Shown one piece after another: positions 34,885-44,526 of a stretch of DNA of 64,000 nucleotides. Numbering within the stretch: the stretch's first letter is position 1; each line of letters opens with the position of its first letter. This DNA comes from Limnohabitans sp. 2KL-1 (GTDB taxonomy: Bacteria > Pseudomonadota > Gammaproteobacteria > Burkholderiales > Burkholderiaceae_C): assembly GCF_003063435.1 (NCBI RefSeq), contig NZ_NESL01000007.1, positions 1-64,000 of the forward strand, given 5' to 3'. A program made the translations under genes and the position numbers. A model generated the notes under the pieces. The model made no database searches and was not told the origin of the DNA. It worked only from the letters and a program-made list of their open reading frames with translations.

Positions 34885-36491
34885 GTCAGCCCGTGCTTTC
34901 CATACGCGGCCTGTCGGTCGCATTGCCTGCGGGCGGGGATCGGGCGCATGCCGTCACCGCTGTATCGCTGAACATCCTGCCCGGTCAAACCCTGTGTGTG
35001 GTGGGGGAGTCTGGATCGGGCAAATCGGTCATGGCCACCACCGTGATGGGCTTGCTGGCCAAAGAACTCCAGCCGGTGGCGGGCGAGGTGCTGTTGCAAG
35101 GCGAGTCTCTGCTGCCCGCTTCTGCGTTGCGCTTGCGTCAGTTGCGCGGCAAGGCCATGGGCATGGTGTTCCAGGAACCCATGACAGCCCTCAACCCCGT
35201 CATGACCTGTGGGGACCAGGTCGATGAATTGCTCTCCACCCACACCGACTGGCCTGCCGAGCAGCGCCGTGCGGAAATCCTGCGGGTGTTCGAGCGCGTG
35301 AAGCTGCCGGAACCGGCGCGCATGTTGCGCAGCTACCCGCATCAGTTGAGCGGCGGGCAGCGTCAGCGCATCGTGATCGCCATGGCCGTGATCCTCAAGC
35401 CCGCGCTGCTCATTTGCGACGAGCCGACCACGGCGCTTGATGTGACCACGCAAAAGGAAATTTTGCGCTTGATTGCCGACCTGCAACGAGAGCAGGGCAG
35501 CGCGGTGCTGTTCATCACCCACGACATGGGTGTGGTGGCCGAGATTGCCGACCAGGTGCTGGTGATGAACCAGGGCCAGGCGGTGGAAAGCGGTGACTGT
35601 GACCAGGTGTTGCGCCGCCCAAGCGCCGATTACACCCGCCAGTTGCTGGCCGCTGTGCCGGGCATGATGCCTCCGCCGGCTAAGCCCGCACCGCAAGGCC
35701 CGGCTTTGTTGTCGGGCCAAGGCGTGGGTAAAACCTATGTCAGCCGTGACTGGCTGGGTCGCAGCCGACCCACGGCCGCACTGGTGGATGCCGCTGTGGC
35801 TGTGCATGCGGGCGAAACCGTGGGCATCGTGGGCGAGTCCGGTTCGGGCAAGTCCACCTTGGCGCGCTGCCTGATTCGTCTGATCGATCCGACCGAAGGC
35901 CAGATCCGTTGGGGTGAAGACGAGGTCGCGCAGCGCCCCGAAAGTCAGCTGCGTCCGCTGCGCCACCGTGTGCAGGTGGTGTTTCAGGACCCGAACCGCT
36001 CGCTCAACCCGCGTCGCACCGTGGGCCAGTCCATGGTCGAAGGTGCAATGAACTTTGGACAGTCGCGCGAACAGGCTGAGGCGCTGGCGGTTGAATTGAT
36101 GGCGCAGGTGCGTTTGCCGGTGGAGGCTTTGAAGCGTTACCCCAGCCAGTTCAGCGGCGGTCAGCGCCAACGCTTGGCGATTGCCCGTGCCTTGGCGTGC
36201 CGCCCGCAAGTGCTGGTGGCCGATGAAGCCGTCAGCGCGCTGGATGTGAGCGTGCAGGCCCAGATCCTCAACCTGCTGCGAGAGGCGCAGTCGCGTCTGG
36301 GTTTGGGGTTGCTCTTTATCACGCACGACCTGCGTGTGGCCGCGCAACTGTGTGACCGCGTCATCGTGATGCACCAGGGGCGCATTGTCGAGCAGGGTCG
36401 CACGGTTGATTTGTATGCCAACCCCCAGCAAGACTACACCCGACGGCTGTTTGATGCGGCGCCCGTCGCACTGCCCCCCTTGGAAAACTGA
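34881..36491 (+). CDS. Fused double ABC ATPase (DppD-DppF / GsiA-like)
   Basis: 536 residues holding two complete nucleotide-binding domains. NBD1: Walker A GESGSGKSVMATTVMG, signature LSGGQRQRIVIAMAV, Walker B ALLICDEPTTALDV. NBD2: GESGSGKSTLARCLIR, FSGGQRQRLAIARAL, QVLVADEAVSALDV. The second Walker B has Glu-Ala instead of Glu-Pro after Asp, still with the catalytic Glu. Powers the two permeases above. Single-polypeptide ATPases are common in glutathione/peptide importers of this order. Confidence 0.93.
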   Translation: MSQPVLSIRGLSVALPAGGDRAHAVTAVSLNILPGQTLCVVGESGSGKSVMATTVMGLLAKELQPVAGEVLLQGESLLPASALRLRQLRGKAMGMVFQEPMTALNPVMTCGDQVDELLSTHTDWPAEQRRAEILRVFERVKLPEPARMLRSYPHQLSGGQRQRIVIAMAVILKPALLICDEPTTALDVTTQKEILRLIADLQREQGSAVLFITHDMGVVAEIADQVLVMNQGQAVESGDCDQVLRRPSADYTRQLLAAVPGMMPPPAKPAPQGPALLSGQGVGKTYVSRDWLGRSRPTAALVDAAVAVHAGETVGIVGESGSGKSTLARCLIRLIDPTEGQIRWGEDEVAQRPESQLRPLRHRVQVVFQDPNRSLNPRRTVGQSMVEGAMNFGQSREQAEALAVELMAQVRLPVEALKRYPSQFSGGQRQRLAIARALACRPQVLVADEAVSALDVSVQAQILNLLREAQSRLGLGLLFITHDLRVAAQLCDRVIVMHQGRIVEQGRTVDLYANPQQDYTRRLFDAAPVALPPLEN

Positions 36492-36497
36492 GACCCC

Positions 36498-37997
36498 ATG
36501 ACCCGTATCCTGATGGCTGGTTACCAGCACGAGACCAACACTTTTGCCCCCAGCCTGGCCGACTGGGCCGCTTTTCAAAGTGGCGAGGCCTTTCCAGCCT
36601 ATGTGCGCGGTCAGGCCATGGTCGATGCCATGACCGGGGTCAACATCCCGGCCGGCGGTTTCATCGATGCGGCCAAGCGTGTGGGCTGGCAGCTGGTGCC
36701 CTCGGCTTGGGCGGGTGCCACGCCATCGTCGTATGTCACGCGTGACGCGTTCGAGCGCATTTGCAGCGCCATTCTTGAAGATGTGCGTGCGGCCATGGTG
36801 CAGGGTCTCGATGGCGTTTACCTCGATTTGCACGGCGCGGCCGTGGCCGAAAACGCCGACGACAGCGAAGGCGAACTCATCGCCCGCATCCGTGCCGTGG
36901 TCGGCCCCCGGGTACCGATCGTGGCCAGCCTGGATCTGCACGCCAATGTGACCGAGCGCATGTTGCAGCTGTCCGATGGTCTGGTCGCCTACCGCACCTA
37001 CCCGCACATTGACATGGCCGACACCGGCGAGCGAGCCGCCGCGCTGCTGCGCGAGCATTTGCGTGCAGGCGGCAAGCGTCCCATGCAGGCGCGTCGCCTG
37101 CCGTTTTTGATTCCGCTCAACGCGCAAAGCACCTGGATGGCACCGGCCAAAGACCTGTACGACGAGATGATCGCGCTGGAGGCGCAAACCGGCTGCATGC
37201 TGAGTTTCTGCATGGGCTTTCCAGCGTCCGACTTTGACGAGTGCGGTCCCGTGGTCTGGGGCCATGGCCCGCAGGCCGATGCGGCCGTTCAGCGTCTTTA
37301 TGAGCGTGTGGCCGAACCCGGCCAGTGGCGCCCCGATGTGCTGCCTGCCCGCGAGGCGGTGGCCCAGGCGCTGGCCACAGCAGAGGTGTCGACCGCGCCG
37401 GTCGTCATGGCCGACACACAGGACAACCCGGGTGCAGGCGGCGACAGCAACACCACCGGCATGCTGCACGCTTTGCTGCAGCAAGGGGCGGGCAAACGCT
37501 GGCCAAGCCAGGTGGCCTTGGGCTTGTTGTATGACCCCGAAGCAGCCAGCAAAGCACATGCGGCCGGCGTGGGCGCCAGCTTGCAACTGGCTTTGGGTAA
37601 GGCCGTGCCCACCTTCACCGGTGAGCCCAGTGACCCGCCTGTGCAAGGCCGCTTCACCGTGCGGGCTTTGGGGCCGGATTACTGCGAACTCAAGGGTCCG
37701 ATGATGACGGGCATGAAAGCCCACATCGGTCCTTGCGCGTGCCTGGAGATCGACGGCGTGCTGATTGCCGTGGCCAGCGGCAAGATGCAGATGCTTGACC
37801 GTGAGCTGTTTCGCGCCGTGGGCGTTCAGCCCGAACAGATGAAACTGCTGGTGGTCAAAAGCTCCAACCATTTCCGAGCCGACTTCACGCCGATTGCCAG
37901 CCGTGTGTTGGTGGCCAAGGCGGCCGGCCCCATGGCGGCCGACCCGGGCGACTTGCCCTGGAAGAAGCTCAGCCCGCAGACCCGCACCCGACCTTGA
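36498..37997 (+). CDS. M81 family metallopeptidase (MlrC-like)
   Basis: 499 residues. AGYQHETNTFAPSLADW, VYLDLHGAAVAENADDSEGE and IVASLDLHANVTERML supply the His/Asp residues expected for zinc binding in the MlrC (microcystinase C) family; the C-terminal MlrC domain includes DTQDNPGAGGDSNTTGML. MlrC proper finishes degradation of linearised microcystin peptides, but most homologues sit in ABC-importer operons and have unknown substrates. Here it follows the ATPase by 6 bases, so it probably cleaves the imported peptide or amide. Confidence 0.88.
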   Translation: MTRILMAGYQHETNTFAPSLADWAAFQSGEAFPAYVRGQAMVDAMTGVNIPAGGFIDAAKRVGWQLVPSAWAGATPSSYVTRDAFERICSAILEDVRAAMVQGLDGVYLDLHGAAVAENADDSEGELIARIRAVVGPRVPIVASLDLHANVTERMLQLSDGLVAYRTYPHIDMADTGERAAALLREHLRAGGKRPMQARRLPFLIPLNAQSTWMAPAKDLYDEMIALEAQTGCMLSFCMGFPASDFDECGPVVWGHGPQADAAVQRLYERVAEPGQWRPDVLPAREAVAQALATAEVSTAPVVMADTQDNPGAGGDSNTTGMLHALLQQGAGKRWPSQVALGLLYDPEAASKAHAAGVGASLQLALGKAVPTFTGEPSDPPVQGRFTVRALGPDYCELKGPMMTGMKAHIGPCACLEIDGVLIAVASGKMQMLDRELFRAVGVQPEQMKLLVVKSSNHFRADFTPIASRVLVAKAAGPMAADPGDLPWKKLSPQTRTRP

Positions 37998-38040
37998 TGT
38001 TGGCATTCAAGTCGGGGTTTTGAAATTTTCACAAAAAGGC

Positions 38041-39465
38041 ATGACCATGACCGACCACACCACTGACCTGACCCAGGCTCCGGCCCACGAACTGCTGGCC
38101 CTGTACCGCAGTGGTCAGGCGTCGCCGGTGGATGTCACGAAAGCGGTTTTGCAGCGCATCGTGCGGGTCAACCCCCAGATCAACGCGTTTTGTCTGGTGG
38201 ATGAACAGGCGGCCCTGGCCAGCGCCCGGGCCAGCGAGTCGCGCTGGCAAGCGCACCGCCAGCAAGGCTCGCCCGTGGGCGCGCTGGACGGCGTGCCCAC
38301 CTCCATCAAGGACCTGATCCTGACCCAGGGTTGGCCCACCTTGCGCGGCAGCCGCACCATCGATCCTAACCAAGCTTGGGAAGTTGACGCGCCGGCCACG
38401 GCCCGTCTGCGCGAGGCTGGTGCCGTGTTGCTGGGCAAAACCACCACGCCCGAGTTTGGCTGCAAAGGCGAGACCAATTCACCGGCCACTGGCATCACGC
38501 GCAACCCCTGGAATCTGAACCGCACCCCCGGTGGCTCTTCGGGCGGCACGGCGGCGGCCGTGGCCGCAGGCCTGGGGCCCTTGAGTGTGGGTACCGATGG
38601 TGCGGGCAGCGTGCGCATTCCTGCGGCGTTTTGCGGCAACGTGGGCCTCAAGCCCAGCTTTGGGCGCGTGCCCGCCTACCCCTTGTCGCCTTTTGGCTCG
38701 GTGGCGCACCTGGGTCCACACACCATGAGCGTGCGCGATGCCGCCTTGATGACCAACGTGCTCAAGCAGCCCGATGCCCGCGACTGGACATCGCTGCCGC
38801 CCGATGCGACCGATTACACCGTGGGTCTGGAAGACGGCGTGCGTGGCCTGCGCATCGCGTATTCGCCCACCTTGGGCTATGCCCGCAATGTGCATCCTGA
38901 AATCGCTGAATCGGTGGCTACGGCCGTCAAGCAGCTTGAAACCTTGGGCGCGCATGTGGAGCAGGTGGACCCGGGCTTCGAAGATCCGCTGGAGATCACG
39001 ACCGGTTTGTGGTTCCTCGGGGCTTACACCGTGTGGTCTGGCCTGACAGCCGAGCAGCAAGCCTTGGCCGATCCCGACTTCCGGGCCGAGGCGGCCATGG
39101 GCGCGCAAATGAGCGCCCTGCAGGTACAGCAGTTGAACCAGCGCCGCGGCGTGCTCGGTTCGCACATGCGCCAGTTCATGCGCCGTTATGACCTGTTGGT
39201 GACCCCGGCCGTCGCCATCCCGGCATTTGAAGCGCGCTCTGCCGGTGCTGTTCCCATGAATCCCGAGTCCATGCTGGGCTGGACCCCGTTCAGCTACCCC
39301 TTCAACTTGACTCAGCAGCCTGCGATCAGCGTGCCATGCGGGCTGACCCGCGGCGGTCTGCCCATGGGCTTGCAGATCGTCGGGCCCATGTTTGGTGACG
39401 CGCTGGTGTTGAGGGCCGCGCGTGCTTATGAGTCGGTTATGCCGGTGGCGCGCCCGGTCATTTAA
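38041..39465 (+). CDS. Amidase signature family enzyme (GatA-like fold)
   Basis: 474 residues from ATG 38041 (AAAAGG just upstream; an ATG at 38047 is also possible). Catalytic triad: Lys in VPTSIKDLILTQG, cis-Ser in TPGGSSGGTAAAVAAG and nucleophile Ser in GTDGAGSVRIPAAF. Last gene of the importer operon. It is only distantly similar to the divergent amidase at 29931, so the locus carries two different amidases. Likely completes breakdown of the imported compound. Confidence 0.9.
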   Translation: MTMTDHTTDLTQAPAHELLALYRSGQASPVDVTKAVLQRIVRVNPQINAFCLVDEQAALASARASESRWQAHRQQGSPVGALDGVPTSIKDLILTQGWPTLRGSRTIDPNQAWEVDAPATARLREAGAVLLGKTTTPEFGCKGETNSPATGITRNPWNLNRTPGGSSGGTAAAVAAGLGPLSVGTDGAGSVRIPAAFCGNVGLKPSFGRVPAYPLSPFGSVAHLGPHTMSVRDAALMTNVLKQPDARDWTSLPPDATDYTVGLEDGVRGLRIAYSPTLGYARNVHPEIAESVATAVKQLETLGAHVEQVDPGFEDPLEITTGLWFLGAYTVWSGLTAEQQALADPDFRAEAAMGAQMSALQVQQLNQRRGVLGSHMRQFMRRYDLLVTPAVAIPAFEARSAGAVPMNPESMLGWTPFSYPFNLTQQPAISVPCGLTRGGLPMGLQIVGPMFGDALVLRAARAYESVMPVARPVI

Positions 39466-39637
39466 GCATTTCAGCTCAGGCTGTGAGGCTGCTTCTGGCG
39501 GGGTGGCCCTCGTTTTTTGCCTGCGCCATACCCCCATCCCCCAAATACCCGCAACGGGTAAGCACCACCTTCTCGTTTGAATCGCAGGCTTTTGTGAGGC
39601 TGGTTGACGGGTGCCGAGGAGTACAGAGAAATCTCAA

Positions 39638-39665
39638 TTGACTTAATGAATACTTTTGATCTAAT
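39638..39665 (+). promoter_or_regulatory. Sigma70-type promoter of the M23 peptidase gene
   Basis: -35 TTGACT (39638-39643), 16-base spacer, -10 TCTAAT (39660-39665), 43 bases before the start codon. A second TTGACG lies upstream at 39604. The region between the amidase stop and this site shows no other feature. Confidence 0.55.
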
Positions 39666-39707
39666 ACAAGGCTGGTGATTCATTGATACAGCAGCCTAGG
39701 AGAGTGT

Positions 39708-40649
39708 ATGCAAGTGATTTGGGTGTCTGGTCCGGCGGCCAAAGTCGTAACTTGGTCCATCACGGCCCGAACGGTCTTGTTGGCACTGGCCGCCGCTTCC
39801 AGTTGCTTGGTGATCCTGGGTTTTGTGTTCAACCTGATTGGATTGAGGGTGGCGGTTGAGTATGTGCCCGAACTGGCGCAGCGCATGGGGGGTGTGACCA
39901 GTCAAAGCGAACAGCAAAAAATGGAGGCCATCTACCGTCACAAGCTCGATGCATTGAATTCGCAACTTTCAACGGTCACTGAACGTTTGCATGAGCTCGA
40001 GAGTGTGAAAAATGAAGTGTTGGGCAGGTTGGGTATTGAAAAGCTGTTTACTTCCTCATTACCGGGCCAGGGCAACCTTTTGGTGGGGCGCGGCGGTCCG
40101 CTGAACCTGTTGCCTCGTTGGGGGTTCTCAGCCAAGAAACTGGACCACCAACTGGATCAGTCTCTCAAGCAAATGCAAGACTATGACAAAGCCATGGAGG
40201 ACATGCATCAACGCTGGCAAAAAGACCTGGCCCGGATTGACCGCTTGCCAACGGTGTTGCCCCTTTCAACTGATTTCGCATTGACCAGCACATTTGGTGT
40301 TCGGGCTGATCCGATGACCCATTTGCGCAGCATGCATGAGGGCATTGATTTTGTAGCACCCATGGGGACGCCTGTTTTGGCAACAGCGGATGGGGTGGTC
40401 TTGCGTGCAGAGTATTCGGGGGCGTACGGCAATATGGTTGATGTGTCGCATGCCGATGGTTTTGTCACACGTTATGCACACCTCAAGACTATAAACGTCA
40501 ACATTCATGACAAAGTCGATCGTCACGATAAAGTGGGTACTTTAGGTAATACTGGTAGATCTACGGGACCTCATTTGCATTACGAAGTTATTTTCAAAGA
40601 TCAGGCCATCCACCCCGCCAAGGCCCTCGCTGTTTGGGCACGCAAGTAA
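39708..40649 (+). CDS. M23 family murein endopeptidase, membrane-anchored
   Basis: 313 residues. An N-terminal TM helix (TVLLALAAASSCLVILGFVF) is followed by a coiled coil (about 60-110) and a linker. The C-terminal LytM domain has the zinc-binding set HEGIDFVAPMGTPVLATADG and STGPHLHYEVIF (HxH). Start supported by GGAGAG. Cuts peptidoglycan cross-links; the intact HxH and HxxxD-type motif suggest an active enzyme. It is 27 bases upstream of a bactofilin gene, a pairing known to control local cell-wall synthesis and cell shape. Confidence 0.92.
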   Translation: MQVIWVSGPAAKVVTWSITARTVLLALAAASSCLVILGFVFNLIGLRVAVEYVPELAQRMGGVTSQSEQQKMEAIYRHKLDALNSQLSTVTERLHELESVKNEVLGRLGIEKLFTSSLPGQGNLLVGRGGPLNLLPRWGFSAKKLDHQLDQSLKQMQDYDKAMEDMHQRWQKDLARIDRLPTVLPLSTDFALTSTFGVRADPMTHLRSMHEGIDFVAPMGTPVLATADGVVLRAEYSGAYGNMVDVSHADGFVTRYAHLKTINVNIHDKVDRHDKVGTLGNTGRSTGPHLHYEVIFKDQAIHPAKALAVWARK

Positions 40650-40676
40650 CAACTGTCAACACAAAAAGGAAGCAAG

Positions 40677-41132
40677 ATGTTTGGCAAGAAAAAAACAAAC
40701 CACACCCCTTTGGTCATGAGCCAGGAAAAATTCGACACGCTCATTGGGCGGCATGCGGAGATCCATGGCTGTTTGCGGTTGCAGGAAAGTGTGCGCATTG
40801 ATGGCAAGGTCATCGGCAACATTGAAGCCCCTAAAGACGCCACCATTTCGGTGGTGATTGGACCCAACGGCGAGGTCCAGGGCGATGTGTTTGCCAGTCG
40901 GATCATTGTGGCTGGCAAAGTGTCCGGCAACATCCATGCTTTCGAGCGGGTCGAGCTCATGGCCAGCGCCCTGGTTCAGGGTGACATCAAATATGCCTCC
41001 ATGGCCGTCGAACACGGTGCCAAATTGCTGGGTTTGCTCTTGCAAGTGGATGCGTCGGATGCCCCCACACGTTCGGACCGTGACGCACAAGACGCCATTC
41101 GCAAAGCGCAAACTGCGGGCAGCGCCGGGTAA
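40677..41132 (+). CDS. Bactofilin
   Basis: 151 residues. The DUF583/bactofilin beta-helix core spans about 20-120 ([60 protein letters not shown]). Short hydrophilic N- and C-terminal tails flank it, as usual. Polymerises without nucleotide into filaments that recruit cell-wall enzymes. AAGGAAGC ribosome-binding site. Operon with the M23 peptidase (inferred partner). Confidence 0.93.
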   Translation: MFGKKKTNHTPLVMSQEKFDTLIGRHAEIHGCLRLQESVRIDGKVIGNIEAPKDATISVVIGPNGEVQGDVFASRIIVAGKVSGNIHAFERVELMASALVQGDIKYASMAVEHGAKLLGLLLQVDASDAPTRSDRDAQDAIRKAQTAGSAG

Positions 41133-41176
41133 AGCGGTGGTCTCACACGCCGATTGAAATTCATTATCATCGGCGC

Positions 41177-41941
41177 ATGACATTCTTAGCCATTGATGTG
41201 GGCAATACGCGCTTGAAATGGGCGCTGTACGATCAACCGAGCCCCCAAGGCCAATTGCTCGCGCATGGTGCCGAATTTTTGGAAAACATCGACCGCTTGT
41301 CCGAGGGGACTTGGGCGCAATTGCCGGTTCCTGATGTGATGCTGGGTTGCGTGGTTGCAGGTGATGCGATCAAGCGACGGGTTCAAGAGCAGATGGAAAT
41401 TTGGGATTTCTCACCCAAATGGGTTGTTCCTGGCCTAGAAGAGGCGGGCTTGATCAATGGCTACGATCACCCTTCGCGTTTGGGGTCTGACCGGTGGGTC
41501 GCCATGATTGGTGCCCGGCACCGCATGATGGCCACGGGACAAAAAAGACCTTTGGTGGTCGTGATGGTGGGTACGGCGGTGACGGTCGAAGCCATCGATG
41601 AGCACGGGCACTTTTTGGGGGGGCTGATTTTGCCGGGCCACGGCATCATGCTCCGGGCGCTGGAATCGGGTACGGCGGGCTTGCATGTTCCCACCGGTGA
41701 GGTTCGGCCGTTTCCGACCAATACGAGTGACGCTTTGACCAGTGGTGGCACCTATGCGATTGCCGGGGCATGTGAGCGCATGGTTCAGCACTTGCGCGAA
41801 CACACCGGACAGGAGCCGGTCTGTGTGATGACCGGGGGGGCGGGATGGAAGATGGCACCCAGCATGTCCGTGCAGTTCGAATTGGTCGATAACCTGATTT
41901 TTGATGGCTTGCTGGCCATGGCTGCCTGTCGATTCAACTGA
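41177..41941 (+). CDS. coaX: Type III pantothenate kinase
   Basis: 254 residues. ASKHA-fold motifs: [17 protein letters not shown] (phosphate-1), [20 protein letters not shown] (phosphate-2, with Thr-Ala-Val where many have Thr-Ala-Thr) and [16 protein letters not shown] (adenosine region). Catalyses ATP-dependent phosphorylation of pantothenate, the first step of CoA synthesis, not feedback-inhibited by CoA. Begins 44 bases after the bactofilin gene. Confidence 0.92.
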   Translation: MTFLAIDVGNTRLKWALYDQPSPQGQLLAHGAEFLENIDRLSEGTWAQLPVPDVMLGCVVAGDAIKRRVQEQMEIWDFSPKWVVPGLEEAGLINGYDHPSRLGSDRWVAMIGARHRMMATGQKRPLVVVMVGTAVTVEAIDEHGHFLGGLILPGHGIMLRALESGTAGLHVPTGEVRPFPTNTSDALTSGGTYAIAGACERMVQHLREHTGQEPVCVMTGGAGWKMAPSMSVQFELVDNLIFDGLLAMAACRFN

Positions 41942-42028
41942 TGCCGCTTCAGCTTTGGGCTGTTGAGATTGTTTTCACCCTGGTGTCAATCGTGTCTTTC
42001 AGGACGAAGCGGTCAATTTCAGCCGGCT

Positions 42029-42694
42029 TTATTCAGGCGAGACGCTGTAGGCTGCTGTCAGGCTCTGCAAGTGGTGTTGCAACTCTGGGGTGGCCATGTA
42101 CGGGATGAGTAAAGCCAGGACATGCTTTGCTCCGGTCGTCAATGCCAGCCCCGCACTCGCGGGCTCCATCGCTTGGCGTGGGTTGCGGACATATTCATAA
42201 CTTAACCAGTACGTCACCATCACGGCCATGCTTGCGGACATGGTTTCAATGCTGTCCGGGCCGATTTGCATCAAGCCGGCAGAAGAAAGAGATTCGAGCA
42301 TCAAACGCAAAGCCAACGTCTTGCGTTCAAGAATCCGCTGGAAGTGGGTTTCCAGGTGTCGGTTGCCTGACAGCAAGTTGTTCAGGTCGCGGTACAAGAA
42401 GCGGTAATTCCAAATTTGCTCGAACAAGGAGTGGAGGAAGAACCAGGCATCCTCTGTGTCCTGAACGTCCGGAGCAGCATCCAGAAGTTTCAAGATCGCC
42501 TGTTCGTACTGGTCAAAAAGCTGGTTGACCAAGGCGTCTTTGGATGGGTAGTGGTAGTACAGGTTTCCGGGACTGATGTTGAGTTCGGCCGAAATGACGG
42601 TGGTGGAGACATTGGGCTCGCCAAAACGATTGAACAACTCCAGCGTGACCTCGGCAATGCGCTGGGCGGTTCGACGTGGGGGTTTCTTGGCCAT
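42029..42694 (-). CDS. TetR-family regulator, PhaD-like
   Basis: 221 residues. N-terminal HTH IAEVTLELFNRFGEPNVSTT and AELNISPGNLYYHYPSKDAL is nearly the PhaD wording; FLYRDLNNLLSGNRHLETHF lies in the ligand-binding half. PhaD of Pseudomonas activates phasin genes in response to a PHA-cycle intermediate. It follows the phasin gene by 9 bases on the same strand, so it may control its own operon. Function by homology. Confidence 0.8.
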   Translation of the reverse strand: MAKKPPRRTAQRIAEVTLELFNRFGEPNVSTTVISAELNISPGNLYYHYPSKDALVNQLFDQYEQAILKLLDAAPDVQDTEDAWFFLHSLFEQIWNYRFLYRDLNNLLSGNRHLETHFQRILERKTLALRLMLESLSSAGLMQIGPDSIETMSASMAVMVTYWLSYEYVRNPRQAMEPASAGLALTTGAKHVLALLIPYMATPELQHHLQSLTAAYSVSPE

Positions 42695-42703
42695 GGCTTG
42701 CCG

Positions 42704-43291
42704 TCAGGCGCTGGATGAACCGCCAGCTGGTCGGCGGGCTTTGCGTGTGGGTCCGGGTGCGCTTGTGTCGGGCGGCACCGTGTTGTTGGACGGCTTGGGG
42801 GCCGACTTTCGGGCGGCGGGTTTCTGGCGTGCAGTTTGAGGCGTCACGGCTGGGGTGACTTTGGGGGGCACAGATGGCTTGGTCAAGAGCCGTTCGAGCC
42901 GCTCCAGGCGCTCGTTCAACGACTGCAGATCGCCCGCTGAGGGGATGCCCAGGCGATGCAATGCCTTGGCCACGCGGTCTTCAAAAAGGTGCTCCAGTCG
43001 GTCTGTTCTGACGGCGTTGGGTTGACCGAAATCACTGGCCAAGCTGGTCAGTCGTTCTGTAGCTTCCTGCATGCGCTGTTGTGCCTCGGCTTGACTTTTG
43101 CGTTGCAGAGCCAAGCCATCGTTGATGAGGGCTTCGATGGCTTTGCTGCCTTGCTCCTGGGCTTTGGCCATGGCCCCCAAGCCAGCCAGCCAGATGTGCT
43201 GTGCTGCCGCGTCAGGTCTTTCGGGTGCTTGGTTTGAATCGGACTTGTCTTTCGATGGCCGTTTGGCGGAGGAGGGGGGCGTTTGGCTCAT
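42704..43291 (-). CDS. Phasin (PHA granule-associated protein, PhaF/PhaI type)
   Basis: 195 residues. Residues about 30-105 are the amphipathic phasin helix (HIWLAGLGAMAKAQEQGSKA, RTDRLEHLFEDRVAKALHRL), a leucine-zipper-like stretch follows (LQSLNERLERLERLL), and the last 60 residues are a Pro/Ala/Lys/Arg-rich tail (PKVTPAVTPQ, ARQKPAARKSAPKPS, TRKARRPAGG). The basic tail is like that of PhaF, which can bind DNA and link granules to the nucleoid. Indicates polyhydroxyalkanoate storage, although no synthase lies in the window. Confidence 0.88.
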   Translation of the reverse strand: MSQTPPSSAKRPSKDKSDSNQAPERPDAAAQHIWLAGLGAMAKAQEQGSKAIEALINDGLALQRKSQAEAQQRMQEATERLTSLASDFGQPNAVRTDRLEHLFEDRVAKALHRLGIPSAGDLQSLNERLERLERLLTKPSVPPKVTPAVTPQTARQKPAARKSAPKPSNNTVPPDTSAPGPTRKARRPAGGSSSA

Positions 43292-43464
43292 GGTGATGGG
43301 GCTCCAGTGAACATCACTTTAACCGCAATGGAAGAAATTCGAACGAAAACTGTTGTATTCATTCGGCCGCGGTCAATGCAATGCTTCTAAAATCAGAAGA
43401 TGGCAACACAGCGGTCAAATTGGCATGTCTGTGTTGATGGCTTTGACCCTTCACGAAACCCATC

Positions 43465-44526
43465 ATGACCCTTCTAGTGACCGGCGGTGCCGGATTTATC
43501 GGTGCCAATTTCGTGCTCGATTGGTTGGCTGCCAGCGATGAAACTGTCATCAATCTGGACAAACTGACTTATGCAGGTAACCCTGAAACCCTGGCCAGCC
43601 TGCAAGGCGATGCGCGCCACCAACTGGTGCAAGGCGACATTGGCGATGCGGCCCTGGTCAGCCGCCTGTTGGCCGAGCATCGTCCCCGCGCCGTGATCAA
43701 CTTTGCCGCCGAAAGCCATGTGGACCGCTCCATCCATGGCCCGGGCGAGTTCATTGAAACCAACATCGTCGGCACCTTCCGCTTGCTGGAGGCGGTGCGT
43801 GGCTATTGGGCCGATTTGCCCGAAGCCGACAAAACGGCGTTTCGCTTTTTGCATGTCTCCACCGACGAGGTCTATGGCTCCTTGGCGAAAGACGATCCGG
43901 CGTTTGCCGAAACCCACCGCTACGAGCCCAACAGCCCCTACAGCGCCAGCAAGGCCGCCAGCGACCACCTGGTCCGGGCCTGGCACCACACCTACGGCTT
44001 GCCGGTGCTGACCACCAACTGCAGCAACAACTACGGCCCCTACCATTTCCCCGAAAAGCTCATCCCGCTGATGATCGTCAACGCCTTGGCGGGCAAACCC
44101 TTGCCGGTGTATGGCGACGGCATGCAGGTGCGCGATTGGCTGTATGTGAAAGACCATTGCAGCGCCATCCGCACGGTGCTGGCGGGCGGCCGCTTGGGCG
44201 AGACCTACAACGTGGGCGGCTGGAACGAAAAGCCCAACATCGAGATCGTGCAGACCGTGTGCAAGCTGCTCGACGAGTTGCGCCCCAAGGCCGGTGGCAG
44301 CTACGCCAGCCAGATCACCTACGTCACCGATCGCCCGGGCCATGATCGCCGCTACGCGATTGATGCACGCAAGCTCGAAGCTGAGCTGGGCTGGAAGCCT
44401 GCCGAGACCTTTGAAACCGGCATCCGCAAAACCGTGGAGTGGTATCTGGCCAACCCCGACTGGGTGGCCCATGTGCAAAGCGGGGCCTACCGGGAGTGGG
44501 TTCAAAAACAATACAGCGCCTCATGA
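43465..44526 (+). CDS. rfbB: dTDP-glucose 4,6-dehydratase
   Basis: 353 residues, extended [19 protein letters not shown] is the NAD-binding motif; the active-site elements are VSTDEVYG (Thr-Asp-Glu) and [15 protein letters not shown] (YxxxK), with [18 protein letters not shown]. Makes dTDP-4-keto-6-deoxyglucose, second step of dTDP-L-rhamnose synthesis. Overlaps rfbD by 4 bases. rfbA and rfbC are not in the window. Confidence 0.95.
   Translation: MTLLVTGGAGFIGANFVLDWLAASDETVINLDKLTYAGNPETLASLQGDARHQLVQGDIGDAALVSRLLAEHRPRAVINFAAESHVDRSIHGPGEFIETNIVGTFRLLEAVRGYWADLPEADKTAFRFLHVSTDEVYGSLAKDDPAFAETHRYEPNSPYSASKAASDHLVRAWHHTYGLPVLTTNCSNNYGPYHFPEKLIPLMIVNALAGKPLPVYGDGMQVRDWLYVKDHCSAIRTVLAGGRLGETYNVGGWNEKPNIEIVQTVCKLLDELRPKAGGSYASQITYVTDRPGHDRRYAIDARKLEAELGWKPAETFETGIRKTVEWYLANPDWVAHVQSGAYREWVQKQYSAS

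Noticed and set aside
34446..38006. A 1186-codon open frame on the minus strand, antisense to the ABC permease, ATPase and MlrC genes
   Set aside because: High-GC third-position bias keeps this frame open. The translation is rich in His, Gln, Arg and Gly with no domain, while the opposite strand encodes clear ABC and MlrC motifs.
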